A stretch of 64,000 bases of DNA from Limenecus sp048360435 (lineage in GTDB: Bacteria; Cyanobacteriota; Vampirovibrionia; Gastranaerophilales; Gastranaerophilaceae), in contig DBGCOP010000010.1 in the NCBI GenBank assembly GCA_048360435.1, forward strand, positions 62,001-126,000. Direction: 5' to 3'. Positions 26,776-35,813 of this stretch are shown one piece after another; position 1 is the first letter of the stretch; each line of letters opens with the position of its first letter. The position numbers and the translations under genes are program-made. Below the pieces are notes generated by a model. The model did not search any database and was not told where the DNA came from. It worked only from the letters and a program-made list of their open reading frames with translations.

Positions 26776-27006
26776 ATGCGTGAAAATCTTTTAAATAAAA
26801 AAGATAATCATACTAAAATTGCCGAAAAATATGTTGGCAGGTATCTTTCTGATTTGCAAAAACACTTCAGCCTTTCAGATAAACAAATTATAAACATTTT
26901 AAATAATATAACTGCACTAAAAAGAAAAAAGAACAAAAACAATCTGTGGAACAAATTTCTAATTCATTCACAAAAACTGTTTCACAAATTTGATAATATG
27001 GTATGA
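26776..27006 (+). CDS. Small unknown protein
   Basis: A 76-residue basic, helical protein (MRENLLNKKDNHTKIAEKYV...) with no recognised domain and a Lys/Asn-rich C-terminal half. I chose the ATG at 26776, which is preceded by AAGGAAGGAG; the longer ORF begins in the upstream spacer. A perfect TTGACA lies at 26722, although the nearest TATATT is at a long spacing of 21 bases, so a separate promoter is only possible. It ends 7 bases before a receiver-domain gene and is probably translated with it. Confidence 0.6.
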   Translation: MRENLLNKKDNHTKIAEKYVGRYLSDLQKHFSLSDKQIINILNNITALKRKKNKNNLWNKFLIHSQKLFHKFDNMV

Positions 27007-27013
27007 TAGAGTC

Positions 27014-27631
27014 ATGAGTGAGACAAAAAGAACAATTGAAGTTGACACAGAGTTTTTAGAATCATTATATGGCCTGGTAGATAAAATTCCCCCGGGAGAA
27101 AAAAATATCAACCTGGATCTTTTAAAAGATTTAATTCTTGATATAAAAAGAAAAATGGAAAGAATTAAAACAGAAACTGTTGCTTCAACATCAGGCTCTT
27201 CTCATGCTAAAATTCAAACAAAATCAGAAGCTCAAAATGACATTTCAGAAGATCAGCTGCCGGAAAAAAATATCCTGATAGTTGATGACCTTGGTGTAAT
27301 AACTTATCAATTAGGTGTTATGTTCAGAAATCTCGGCTATGAAGTAACTATCGCAAAAGAAATATATGATGCAATAACAAAATATAAAAAATTCCACTTC
27401 AATCTTGTTATTATGGATTTGTTTATCCCAACTGACAGAGAAGGTTTTATTCTTTTAGATGAGCTTGTTAAATTAGCTAAAATGAATGAAAGCAACACCG
27501 TGATAGGTGTAATGACAGCTTCATCAAAAAGAGAACACAGACAGCTTTGTATGAAAAAAGGTGCTGATTTTTACATAGAAAAAGTTGAAGATTGGCAAAA
27601 AGAACTGATTGAATATTGTGAAAAAAATTAA
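27014..27631 (+). CDS. Response regulator (receiver domain with N-terminal extension)
   Basis: A 205-residue protein. The first 75 residues are helical and charged, and the rest is a CheY-like receiver: ILIVDDLG, the acceptor Asp in LVIMDLFIPTD (about 134), GVMTASS with the conserved Thr, and the Lys in YIEKVEDW. No output domain is attached, so it signals through protein contact. I chose the ATG at 27014 (MSETKRT). Its position after the flhA/cyclic-di-GMP unit suggests a link to the same kinase, but this is inference. Confidence 0.82.
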   Translation: MSETKRTIEVDTEFLESLYGLVDKIPPGEKNINLDLLKDLILDIKRKMERIKTETVASTSGSSHAKIQTKSEAQNDISEDQLPEKNILIVDDLGVITYQLGVMFRNLGYEVTIAKEIYDAITKYKKFHFNLVIMDLFIPTDREGFILLDELVKLAKMNESNTVIGVMTASSKREHRQLCMKKGADFYIEKVEDWQKELIEYCEKN

Positions 27632-27632
27632 A

Positions 27633-27656
27633 CCCGTTTTTATTTCTAAAAACGGG
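27633..27656 (+). terminator. Hairpin after the receiver gene, probable terminator
   Basis: CCCGTTTTT (27633-27641) pairs with AAAAACGGG (27648-27656) around a six-base loop. The following T-run is poor on the plus strand, so it may be a weak terminator. Confidence 0.45.
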
Positions 27657-27688
27657 CTGCTAGTGTTCTTATTATCCTAAATAATAAA

Positions 27689-28375
27689 TTAGATAATATT
27701 CTCTTTAATAGCTTTTACTGCTGCTTGAACTCTATCATCAACGCAAAGTTTTTGCAATATGCTGCAAACATGAGCTTTTGCTGTATGAACTGAAACAATA
27801 AGCTCTTTTGCAATCTCTGTATTGCTTTTACCTTTCACAAGAAGTCTTAATACTTCAAATTCTCTTTCAGTAAGTTGTGCTCTGGCATCAGAAATTTCAG
27901 AACTGCTTTGAAGATTTGTGTTTTCAGGTTTTGGAAACAGATTCAATGCTACCTGTGCTATTGCAGAATCCAACCAGCATGCTCCTTTTGCCACATTTCT
28001 TATTACATTGGCAAGAGTATTCGGATCAATATCTTTTAAACAATAAGCAGATGCACCTGAACCTAATGCAGCCAAAACTTCTTCTTCTCTGTCATGTGAT
28101 GTCAAAATAATAACCCTTGTTTGGGGAGACATTTCTTTCACTTTTTGAGTAGCCTCTATGCCGTTCATTTCAGGCAAGCCCAAATCCATTAAAACAACCT
28201 GTGGTTTTTCTCTTTCAATAATTTCAAGACCTTTGATTGCATCTTCAGCCTCACCTATAACCCTGATGTTTTCGAATTCATTGATTGTAGAACGCAAGCC
28301 TACTCTTGTTAATTTGTAATCTTCTACAATTACTACATTGATTAAATCGTTAGTTTGCTCAACTGTCGTTAACAT
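27689..28375 (-). CDS. NarL/FixJ-family response regulator
   Basis: A transcription regulator of about 228 residues. The receiver has VIVEDYKLTRVG at the N-terminus, the acceptor Asp in VVLMDLGLPEMNG (about 63), the Thr in ILTSHD and the Lys in YCLKDI. The C-terminal LuxR-type helix-turn-helix reads LTEREFEVLRLLVKGKSN through HTAKAHVCSIL (about 167-215). I chose the ATG at 28375 (MLTTVEQ), with AAAGGAAAAGG upstream. No kinase is adjacent on this strand. It faces the plus-strand two-component cluster and ends about 60 bases from it. Confidence 0.92.
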   Translation of the reverse strand: MLTTVEQTNDLINVVIVEDYKLTRVGLRSTINEFENIRVIGEAEDAIKGLEIIEREKPQVVLMDLGLPEMNGIEATQKVKEMSPQTRVIILTSHDREEEVLAALGSGASAYCLKDIDPNTLANVIRNVAKGACWLDSAIAQVALNLFPKPENTNLQSSSEISDARAQLTEREFEVLRLLVKGKSNTEIAKELIVSVHTAKAHVCSILQKLCVDDRVQAAVKAIKENII

Positions 28376-28447
28376 GCCCGAACCTTTTCCTTTCTCTAAT
28401 GGGGTAATCAAAAGTTTTATTCCATGACATTATTAACGACTGAAGGT

Positions 28448-29719
28448 TTAGATGATATTATCCACCTCGGCAATATTTCGGAAAAAAGAACTTGAATTTA
28501 AAATATCTCCTATCATATAAAAAGATCCCGAAATTATAATCAACTTGTTTTTATTTTCACAAACCAAATATTCGAGAGCCTTTTGTTTTAAAGGTTTACC
28601 CGAGCGCATATGCTTGTTTAATTCCTCATATTTTACACTGTTTTTATATTCAAAATCATAAAAAAAGATCTCATCTTCTTCAGGATCAAACAAAGTTTCC
28701 ATAACCTTTTTATAATCCTTTGTTGTCAAAGCACCGTATACCCAGACACGTTTTCTGTCAGGAAAATAATAATCAAGACTTTCTCTTAAAACACGTGCAC
28801 CGTCAGGATTATGTGTTCCGTCAATTAATAAATTGTACTTTGGAATAAATTGCATTCTGCATGTCCAAAATACTTCCTTAAGTGCCTTTTTTAATGCGTT
28901 TTTGGAAACATCATAACCCGATGAATTCAAATATTTAACTGCCTCAATAACAAGCCTGAGATTTTCTTTCTGCCACAATCCAAGCATATTAAATTCATAC
29001 TTCTCACCATCAAAAAATGCATAATTTTTACCGGTGTCAAAAGAAAGCTCAATTTTTATTTTCGGGATAATTATCCTGCTGTTCTTTTCACCGGCAATTT
29101 TTTTTATTGTATCAAAACCTTTATTATTACTATCAACAATAACCGGCATTCCTTCTTTTATTATCCCTGCTTTTTCATATGCAATTTGTTCAATAGTATT
29201 ACCAAGCCTGTCTGTATGATCAAGGCTTATGGAGGTTATTATTGAAAACAAATTGGTACCTATTGCAGAGGTAGCATCCAAACGACCGCCAAGCCCGGTC
29301 TCAATTACACATATATCAGTCTCTCTGTCAGAAAAATATTTATATGCAGAAACTGTTAACAGTTCAAACTCTGTTAAATAGATATTATATTTTTTTGATA
29401 ATACTGAAACTTCTTCTATCAATGCAGCAAAATCACTTTTCAAAATATTTTTTTGATTTATCTTTATTCGTTCTGTATATTCCACAATATGAGGACTGGT
29501 ATACAAACCTGTTTTATATCCGGCAGTTGTAAGAATTTTCGAAAGCATAGAACATACGGAGCCTTTTCCGTTTGTTCCGGCCACATGTATAATTTTTAAA
29601 TTATCCTGAGGATTTCCCAAAAGCTTCAAAACTTCAGACACTCTTTCCAATCCTAGACAGATATGGAATTTTTCCTGAGAAGTAATTAAATTTACTGCTT
29701 TTTGATATTCATTTTCCAT
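28448..29719 (-). CDS. folC: Folylpolyglutamate/dihydrofolate synthase
   Basis: A 423-residue Mur-ligase-family enzyme that adds glutamate to folates and, in many bacteria, to dihydropteroate. The P-loop HVAGTNGKGSVCSML lies at about residue 44. The family features TERIKINQ, ICVIETGLGGRLDATS and LIDGTHNPDGA are present and distinguish it from MurC-F. It is monocistronic and divergent from murT with about 55 bases between the two starts. Confidence 0.93.
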   Translation of the reverse strand: MENEYQKAVNLITSQEKFHICLGLERVSEVLKLLGNPQDNLKIIHVAGTNGKGSVCSMLSKILTTAGYKTGLYTSPHIVEYTERIKINQKNILKSDFAALIEEVSVLSKKYNIYLTEFELLTVSAYKYFSDRETDICVIETGLGGRLDATSAIGTNLFSIITSISLDHTDRLGNTIEQIAYEKAGIIKEGMPVIVDSNNKGFDTIKKIAGEKNSRIIIPKIKIELSFDTGKNYAFFDGEKYEFNMLGLWQKENLRLVIEAVKYLNSSGYDVSKNALKKALKEVFWTCRMQFIPKYNLLIDGTHNPDGARVLRESLDYYFPDRKRVWVYGALTTKDYKKVMETLFDPEEDEIFFYDFEYKNSVKYEELNKHMRSGKPLKQKALEYLVCENKNKLIIISGSFYMIGDILNSSSFFRNIAEVDNII

Positions 29720-29775
29720 ATAACAATTTAATCACGAACTTAACCGAATGTTCATTTTAAGTTATAATTTGTTTT

Positions 29776-31131
29776 ATGAAAGAAACAAATAATTCAGACA
29801 AATTCAAATTTTATACAGGCTTATTTACGGCAAAAGCCGTCAATCACGGACTACATGCCATTAAAAGTGCAGGTACATCCCTTCCGGGTCTTGTTGCATT
29901 AAAAATTTCTAAAAATTTTCTGTCATTCCTTTCAAAATACTGTGAAAAAAACATTATCACAGTGACAGGAACAAATGGAAAAACAACAACAGCAGGTCTT
30001 TTGGCACATATCCTAAAAATAAATGAAAACACTGTTTTACACAATGAAAAAGGTGCAAATATGCTCTCCGGCATTGCAAGCTCACTTGCTGTTAATTACA
30101 AACCTTTTACAAAGTTTGACTATGCAGTTTTAGAGTCTGACGAAGCTTATTTGACAAAACTTTATGATTATCTTAAAGCCAACTATCTTCTGGTAACAAA
30201 TCTTTTCAGAGACCAGCTGGACAGATACGGTGAGCTGGATACAACGGCAAAAAAGATACAAGAAGCAATCTCAAAAAATCCCGAACTAAAATTGTTTATC
30301 AATGCTGACGACCCCATGCTTTCGGAGTTGGGAGCTGAAAACAAACGAATCTATTTTGGATTTGAAAATATAACATATAAAAATAATATCAAAGAATCTC
30401 AAGCTCCGCCCGAATCAGTAACTTGCAGCTGCGGCAAACCACTCGCTTATAAAAAAAGATTTTATGCTCACATAGGTCATTATTACTGTGAAAGTTGTTC
30501 AAAATCCAGACCCGAACCAAAATATAAAGCCTTTGCAGTTATATATGATGACTATTCTGAAATATACTTAAAAGACAATAACGGAAACGAAGAATGTTTC
30601 AAAACACCTCTTATCGGACTTTATAATGCTTATAATACACTGGCTGCAATTACAGCAGCAAAAGAACTTTCAATATCATATGAAGATATACAAAAAGGTC
30701 TAAAGACCTACAAATCAATATTTGGCAGAGCAGAAAAACTAACAATAAATAATAAAAATATCCTGATACAGCTCATAAAAAATCCTACGGGTGCCTCTGA
30801 AGTTTTAAGGACAGTAAACCAAAATGCAGCCGAAAAAGTTTTGATAATAATTAATGATAACTATGCAGACGGACGAGATGTATCCTGGCTATGGGATGCT
30901 GATTTTGAACTTTTAAAAGACTATCCAAACAACATTACCGTTAGCGGTGAAAGAGCCTACGACATGGCTGTAAGACTAAAATATGCAGGAGTTTCTCCTG
31001 AAAAAATAGAAGTAAAAAATGATATAAAAACTGCAATAAATCACTGCATAAATTCCATAAAAGAAAACCAACAGCTGATTATCATGCCAACTTATACTGC
31101 ACTTTTGGAAATGCAAAAAATACTCAAATAA
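29776..31131 (+). CDS. murT: Lipid II isoglutaminyl synthase subunit MurT
   Basis: A 451-residue Mur-ligase-type protein with the ATP site TVTGTNGKTTTAGL (about 64) and a Zn-ribbon insertion: Cys-x-Cys (CSCGKP, about 217) and Cys-x2-Cys (CESC, about 239), the hallmark of MurT. The C-terminal segment (IIINDNYADGRDVSWLWDADF) is the conserved DUF1727 region. MurT works with the glutaminase GatD to amidate the D-glutamate of the peptidoglycan stem. Here no gatD lies next to it, which is unusual because the two genes are normally neighbours. Confidence 0.92.
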   Translation: MKETNNSDKFKFYTGLFTAKAVNHGLHAIKSAGTSLPGLVALKISKNFLSFLSKYCEKNIITVTGTNGKTTTAGLLAHILKINENTVLHNEKGANMLSGIASSLAVNYKPFTKFDYAVLESDEAYLTKLYDYLKANYLLVTNLFRDQLDRYGELDTTAKKIQEAISKNPELKLFINADDPMLSELGAENKRIYFGFENITYKNNIKESQAPPESVTCSCGKPLAYKKRFYAHIGHYYCESCSKSRPEPKYKAFAVIYDDYSEIYLKDNNGNEECFKTPLIGLYNAYNTLAAITAAKELSISYEDIQKGLKTYKSIFGRAEKLTINNKNILIQLIKNPTGASEVLRTVNQNAAEKVLIIINDNYADGRDVSWLWDADFELLKDYPNNITVSGERAYDMAVRLKYAGVSPEKIEVKNDIKTAINHCINSIKENQQLIIMPTYTALLEMQKILK

Positions 31132-31317
31132 CAATTATTAAGTTTTGTAAACCTGGAAATACAGGTATTTTGTAATTCTTGCCTTTTAGTATATATTTTG
31201 TAGATAAATTTTAGCAATTAATTATAGAAAAAATACTTTATATAAGAGTAAGGAGTCAAACAACTCCAAACCCACACCACAAAAGAGATTACAGAATTTA
31301 TATTGGAGGAATCAACA

Positions 31318-31506
31318 ATGGCAAGAGTTTTAATTTCAATGCCCGAAGAATTTTTAAACAAAATCGATGGAGTAGCTGAAACAGAAAATCGCACACGAAG
31401 CGAACTTATCAGAGAAGCACTCAGAACTTATATTCATAAACAAAAAGTCAGAGAAAATTCACTGGCAGCAAAAAATGCCAGCATCTTAGAAGCATTGCTT
31501 GATTAA
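31318..31506 (+). CDS. Ribbon-helix-helix (CopG-type) DNA-binding protein
   Basis: A 62-residue protein with the RHH pattern: a short strand MARVLISMPEEFLNKID, then helices in TRSELIREALRTYI. Such proteins dimerise and bind operators through the N-terminal strand. The ATG at 31318 has a strong TTGGAGGA upstream. The leader contains a small GGAGT...ACTCC hairpin (31252-31267). No toxin gene follows, so this is probably a stand-alone repressor rather than an antitoxin. The RNA continues into a repeat-containing 3' region. Confidence 0.85.
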   Translation: MARVLISMPEEFLNKIDGVAETENRTRSELIREALRTYIHKQKVRENSLAAKNASILEALLD

Positions 31507-31558
31507 AATAAATCGAAGCAAAGCTGACAATTGGGGAAATTAAAACAAACGGCTAACT

Positions 31559-31624
31559 GGACTAATAGAGAAAACTTCAAAACACAAAGACTAATAAAGG
31601 CAAAACGGACTAATAGAGGAAAAC
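31559..31624 (+). repeat. Three imperfect direct repeats (GGACTAATAGAG...AAAAC)
   Basis: Copies of a 17-18 base unit GGACTAATAGAG-AAAAC occur at 31559-31575, 31589-31606 (diverged) and 31607-31624. The non-coding stretch is also bracketed by two TTGGGGAAA sequences (31531-31539 and 31650-31658). It lies between the RHH gene and its terminator and encodes no visible protein. It could be a binding array for the RHH protein, an sRNA or a protein-RNA site. Confidence 0.5.
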
Positions 31625-31662
31625 AAAAACAATTAAGGCAATACTAGATTTGGGGAAACAAA

Positions 31663-31692
31663 AAAACAGCTTCATATGAAGCTGTTTTTTTA
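31663..31692. terminator. Bidirectional intrinsic terminator
   Basis: A perfect palindrome ACAGCTTCATATGAAGCTGT (31666-31685) is flanked by A-rich and T-rich tracts, between the RHH gene and the convergent flavoprotein gene. Confidence 0.85.
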
Positions 31693-33048
31693 TGCTTTGT
31701 ATATTTGATTATTGATAACAAGTGCCGCCGACAAAAGCGGATCAACTGCCGTCGAATATGGCGGAGCATAAGTCATATCAAGGTGTAAAAATTCATCCAC
31801 AGTCTGTCCGGCTTGAATGGCAGAAGCCACAGTATTTATTCTCTTGTCAGCATCACCACTGCCAATGGCCTGTGCCCCCAAAATTTTTCGCATTCTTCTA
31901 TCAACCACCAATTTTATAGTGATATTTTCAGCTTCAGGCATATAACCTGCTTTATCCTTTTTGGTCATAGTGGAAGAAATTGCATCAAATCCATATTTTT
32001 TTGCTTCAGTTTCAGTAAGACCCGTCAATGACATAGTAAATCCATCATATCTCGTCACAGCAGAACCTAAAACACCCGGAAAAGCATCATAGCCACCTGC
32101 AATATTTATGGCAGCACATCTTCCTTCTTTGTTGGCTGAAGAACCAAGAGGTATCCATGCATAATTTCGAGAAACCAGATGGAAATTCTCAATACAATCA
32201 CCTGCTGCATAAATATCCGCAGCAGAAGTTTGCATTCTGTTATTTACACGTATTGCATTGCTTACACCCAATTCTATTCCTGCTTCTTTGGCTATTTCAG
32301 TATTCGGTGTCACCCCAACAGCAACAATCACAAGGTCAGCATCAATTATTTGTCCTTTTGCAGTTACAACTTTTTCAACCTCCTTTTCTCCCAAGAAAGA
32401 AACTACTGCATCATTTGTTGTAATTTTGACTTTACCCTGACTCATTCGCAATATTTCTTTTTCAATAAGATCGCTTATTTCAGGATCAAATATGGGTAAA
32501 ATATGCTGATTCATTTCTATCAAGTTAACTTCAAGACCGTTGAGATAAAGCGCTTCAAGCATTTCAATTCCTATATATCCGCCTCCGACAATTACTGCTT
32601 TTTTTGACTGTCTCATTTTCTCACGAATTTTAATTCCGTCATCTATTGTGCGAACGGTAAAGATGTTCTTCAAGTCTATATTTTTAATTGAGGGCACTAT
32701 TGGTCTTGCACCTGTACAAATTGCCAACTTGTCATATTCTACTTCTTGTATGTCCTTTGTATTCACATCAAGAATCAATATTTTGTGTTCATCAGGCATA
32801 ATTTTTATACATCTTTTGCTCAAATGTATATGAGCCCCTTGTTCTTCAAATTGTTCAGGTCTTCTGACAATAAGTCTGTTAGAATCCTCTATCAGACCTT
32901 CTATAAAGTAAGGAAGCCCGCATGCAGAGTAAGAAATCAGATTCTCATCCGTATATAAATCTATTTGACAATCACAATCAGTTCTGAGCAATTTTGCCGC
33001 AATTTTTGGACCTGCGGCCACACCGCCGATAATAACAATTCGCTTCAT
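31690..33048 (-). CDS. FAD/NAD(P)H oxidoreductase, CoA-disulfide reductase/NADH oxidase-like
   Basis: A 452-residue flavoprotein. It has an N-terminal FAD fold (IVIIGGVAAGPKIAAK), the single redox cysteine Cys43 in YSACGLPYF, a central NAD(P)H fold (AVIVGGGYIGIEMLEA), the FAD strand YAAGDCIE and a C-terminal dimerisation domain. The single Cys in SACGLPY places it with CoA-disulfide reductases and water-forming NADH oxidases rather than with dithiol reductases. A role in oxygen or thiol stress is likely. It is monocistronic. No rhodanese domain is attached. Confidence 0.88.
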   Translation of the reverse strand: MKRIVIIGGVAAGPKIAAKLLRTDCDCQIDLYTDENLISYSACGLPYFIEGLIEDSNRLIVRRPEQFEEQGAHIHLSKRCIKIMPDEHKILILDVNTKDIQEVEYDKLAICTGARPIVPSIKNIDLKNIFTVRTIDDGIKIREKMRQSKKAVIVGGGYIGIEMLEALYLNGLEVNLIEMNQHILPIFDPEISDLIEKEILRMSQGKVKITTNDAVVSFLGEKEVEKVVTAKGQIIDADLVIVAVGVTPNTEIAKEAGIELGVSNAIRVNNRMQTSAADIYAAGDCIENFHLVSRNYAWIPLGSSANKEGRCAAINIAGGYDAFPGVLGSAVTRYDGFTMSLTGLTETEAKKYGFDAISSTMTKKDKAGYMPEAENITIKLVVDRRMRKILGAQAIGSGDADKRINTVASAIQAGQTVDEFLHLDMTYAPPYSTAVDPLLSAALVINNQIYKA

Positions 33049-33208
33049 GTCATCATTTTAAAAACCCGTATTATATTTGTCTATTACCCATAAGGTCTTC
33101 CACTCGAACTCGTTTTTAAACTACATCATTTGGAGGATATTCATACTTTAGTTATAAAGAAAATATTTTATTTTTCGATATTAAAAACTGTACAGAGGAT
33201 TAGAGAAA

Positions 33209-33613
33209 ATGATAAATAAAACATCCATACTTTTAATAGAAGATGATATCAAAGCTCTTTCAAAATTGACAGAAAAATGTCTCGAAGCAGGTATATCAGA
33301 AAAAAATATTTTCTCTGTTGGCGAAATTGAATCAGCGGAAAGATACCTGGAAATTGCCGGCATATCCTATGTAATTATTGATGCTGATTTATATAATTTT
33401 GTAATTGCATCAACAATTGAAAAATTCTCCGAATATTTCCCCATTCACGTTATTATCACAAATGCAAAACCGGAACAAAAAACATTGAGAATGATGAATG
33501 ACAAATCATTAACCTTCATCAATTCTCTGGATGAACTTCCTGAAATTCTTCACGGACGTACACCAAAAACAATTTCATATCCATATGCAACTACAAACTT
33601 ACAAAATATATAA
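33209..33613 (+). CDS. Stand-alone receiver-like domain
   Basis: A 134-residue protein with a CheY-like order: SILLIEDDIKAL, then YVIIDADLYNF with an Asp at the acceptor position (about 53), then HVIITNAK and a late INSLDEL segment. The usual Thr/Ser at the end of strand 4 is replaced by Thr-Asn and the conserved Lys is not clear, so phosphorylation is uncertain. No kinase is adjacent. GAGG-like purines lie upstream of the ATG. It is flanked downstream by a terminator and by the convergent fliI, so it is a separate unit near flagellar genes. Confidence 0.7.
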   Translation: MINKTSILLIEDDIKALSKLTEKCLEAGISEKNIFSVGEIESAERYLEIAGISYVIIDADLYNFVIASTIEKFSEYFPIHVIITNAKPEQKTLRMMNDKSLTFINSLDELPEILHGRTPKTISYPYATTNLQNI

Positions 33614-33644
33614 AAATTTATTTTATCATCCCTGTTTAGACTGT

Positions 33645-33677
33645 GCTGTTGAACCCCTAATTCAACAGCTTTTTTTT
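33645..33677 (+). terminator. Intrinsic terminator
   Basis: GCTGTTGAA (33645-33653) pairs with TTCAACAGC (33661-33669), followed by eight T residues. It terminates the receiver gene. Confidence 0.88.
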
Positions 33678-33709
33678 GATTAAGAAACCTATAATGTTTA
33701 ACAATCTTC

Positions 33710-35029
33710 TTAAATCGTTATTGAACTACCAAGAGACAAGAGTTTTTTTATTGTTTCATCATAAGTAGTTTTTTCATCAACTTTTTGCTGCAAAAACTCA
33801 TTAATCATCGGCATATACTTTATAGCCTGATCAGTAACAGGATCAGCACCCGATACATACGCACCTATATTAATCAAATCTTCGTTTTTCTTGTAACCTG
33901 CAAGAAGAGTTCTGATTTTTCCGGCAGCACTGACATGTTCTTTGCTGGTAACTTCTTTCATAACTCTGCTGACACTTTGCAAAACATCCACAGCAGGATA
34001 ATGATTTTTGTGTGCAAGCTCACGAGAAAGCATAATGTGACCGTCAAGGATGCTTCTCGCTGTATCGGAGATAGGCTCGTTAAAATCATCCCCCTCAACA
34101 AGCACAGTATAAAGACCCGTAATTGTACCATATTCATTGCTTCCTGCCCGTTCCAAAAGTTTTGGCATCAAAGCAAATACAGACGGAGTATAACCTCTTG
34201 TAGCCGGAGGTTCACCGACAGCAAGACCAACCTCACGCTGAGCCATGGCTATACGGGTAACACTATCCAGCATAAACAACACATCTTTTCCCTGATCTCT
34301 GAAATATTCAGCTATCGCTGTTGCAACAAAACCTGCCTTAATTTTAACAAGCGAAGGTTGTTCAGAAGTAGCAACAACCACAATAGAACGTTTCATACCC
34401 TCAGGTCCGAGAGTAGATTCAATAAACTCACGAACCTCTCTGCCACGTTCACCTATCAGCGCAATTACGTTTAAATCAGCATTTGTATTTTTTGCCATCA
34501 TAGCAAGAGTGGTAGATTTACCTACACCTGAACCGGCAAAAACACCGAGCCTTTGCCCCTTGCCGGCTGTAATAAATCCGTCTATGGCACGAATCCCCAA
34601 AGACAGAGGTGTACGAATCAGCTGTCTGTTAAGCGGATTTATAATTTCTGCCTGTGTAGAATACAAAGATTGTGAATTTATTTCACCAAGATTGTCAATA
34701 GGACGACCCAAACCGTCTAATACTCTTCCCAACAGCTGAGGTCCCACTTTTATCTTCATCGAGGAGCCTGTATTAATTACAACCGCACCCGGCATCAGCC
34801 CTTCCATTGAACCCAGCGGCATAAGAAGAATTTTCGAGGTTTTAAAACCTACAACCTCAGCCCAGATAGGTTCAGCATCAAGTTTATTATATATGTAGCA
34901 CAAATCTCCTATACTCGCTTTAGGACCGTCAGCTTCAATTATCAAACCGATAATCTGAATTACCTTGCCCACTTCTTGAATAGGATTAGTTTCATTAATA
35001 ATATTTCTGTATCTCGTCAGGTTAATCAT
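33710..35029 (-). CDS. fliI: Flagellar export ATPase FliI
   Basis: A 439-residue cytoplasmic ATPase that unfolds and delivers flagellar export substrates. It has Walker A GVFAGSGVGKST at about 161, ALIGERGREVREFIE, Walker B VLFMLDSVTRIA and the family signature EVGLAVGEPPATRGY. It overlaps the fliH gene by 8 bases and ends the fliF-G-H-I operon. FliI and the type III injectisome ATPases are close relatives; the flagellar neighbours decide here. Confidence 0.95.
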   Translation of the reverse strand: MINLTRYRNIINETNPIQEVGKVIQIIGLIIEADGPKASIGDLCYIYNKLDAEPIWAEVVGFKTSKILLMPLGSMEGLMPGAVVINTGSSMKIKVGPQLLGRVLDGLGRPIDNLGEINSQSLYSTQAEIINPLNRQLIRTPLSLGIRAIDGFITAGKGQRLGVFAGSGVGKSTTLAMMAKNTNADLNVIALIGERGREVREFIESTLGPEGMKRSIVVVATSEQPSLVKIKAGFVATAIAEYFRDQGKDVLFMLDSVTRIAMAQREVGLAVGEPPATRGYTPSVFALMPKLLERAGSNEYGTITGLYTVLVEGDDFNEPISDTARSILDGHIMLSRELAHKNHYPAVDVLQSVSRVMKEVTSKEHVSAAGKIRTLLAGYKKNEDLINIGAYVSGADPVTDQAIKYMPMINEFLQQKVDEKTTYDETIKKLLSLGSSITI

Positions 35030-35813
35030 CTGTATCGTCGTTCATGCCGTCTACATCATCAAGTTCTCTTGAAAGTTCTATTTCAGGTGTAGAGTTTAAC
35101 TCTGTAATTAATTTTTGAGCAATTTGTTCTATTTGTGCACTAACTCTGGCATCTACCCTTGAACCAACAGATTCGACAATCGTTCCGTCAGGAGAAATTG
35201 AATTATCCTCAATAATTTTAATTGATTGCAGATTATGAACAGCTTCCTTTAGTTCGTCAGAAATATCATAGATTTTTTGTGCCATTTCAGGATGCACAAC
35301 AATCGTAACCTGTTCCTTTTCTTTAAGTTGAGAAATTGCATTTGCAACAACTTTGCTCAAAACTTCTCTGTTATTTTGCATTTGGATTTTACAAACTTTT
35401 TCCGAAATATCCAAAACCAAATCAAGAATATCAAGGTGCAAGGATTTTATAATTCGATTTTTAATTTCAAATTTGCTTTTTGCAAAATTATCAACATTGT
35501 AAACTTTATTCTCTAATTCCGTCGTAATTTTTTCTTTCCCGTCTTCATAGCCCTCAGCATAGCCCTGTTTTTTTGCTTCGGCTGTAACTTCGTCCATAGA
35601 TGTTTCAGCTTTTGCTTTTGCACTTTGAATTATTTGTGCTGCCTGATTTTCTGCTTGCGCCATTGTAGCAGCAGCCTGCTTTTTAGCATCTGCAATAATA
35701 GAATCAGCAATCATCTTTGCATCAACAATTTCTTTATTCAAATCTGATTTGCCTTCAGCACTCAAAACAAAAGAAGAGCCGAGATTTACCTTGTCACCAT
35801 GAATTCTACTCAA
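35022..35813 (-). CDS. fliH: Flagellar assembly protein FliH
   Basis: A 263-residue FliI regulator. The N-terminal third is a long Ala/Gln/Lys-rich coiled coil (residues about 30-85, with repeated Ala-x3-Ala/Gly spacing), and the C-terminal part has the FliH/YscL pattern (LHLDILDLVLDISEKVCK, VTIVVHPEMAQKI, GTIVESVGSRVDARV). The start is a TTG at 35813 overlapping the fliG stop, with GAGG nine bases upstream. Overlaps on both sides indicate translational coupling. The acidic tail (DDVDGMNDDTDD) is unusual but plausible. Confidence 0.88.
   Translation of the reverse strand: MSRIHGDKVNLGSSFVLSAEGKSDLNKEIVDAKMIADSIIADAKKQAAATMAQAENQAAQIIQSAKAKAETSMDEVTAEAKKQGYAEGYEDGKEKITTELENKVYNVDNFAKSKFEIKNRIIKSLHLDILDLVLDISEKVCKIQMQNNREVLSKVVANAISQLKEKEQVTIVVHPEMAQKIYDISDELKEAVHNLQSIKIIEDNSISPDGTIVESVGSRVDARVSAQIEQIAQKLITELNSTPEIELSRELDDVDGMNDDTDD

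Noticed and set aside
33785..34474. 229-residue plus-strand frame opposite fliI
   Set aside because: fliI on the other strand has all family motifs; this frame is rich in His/Asn/Ser without a domain and lacks a ribosome binding site.
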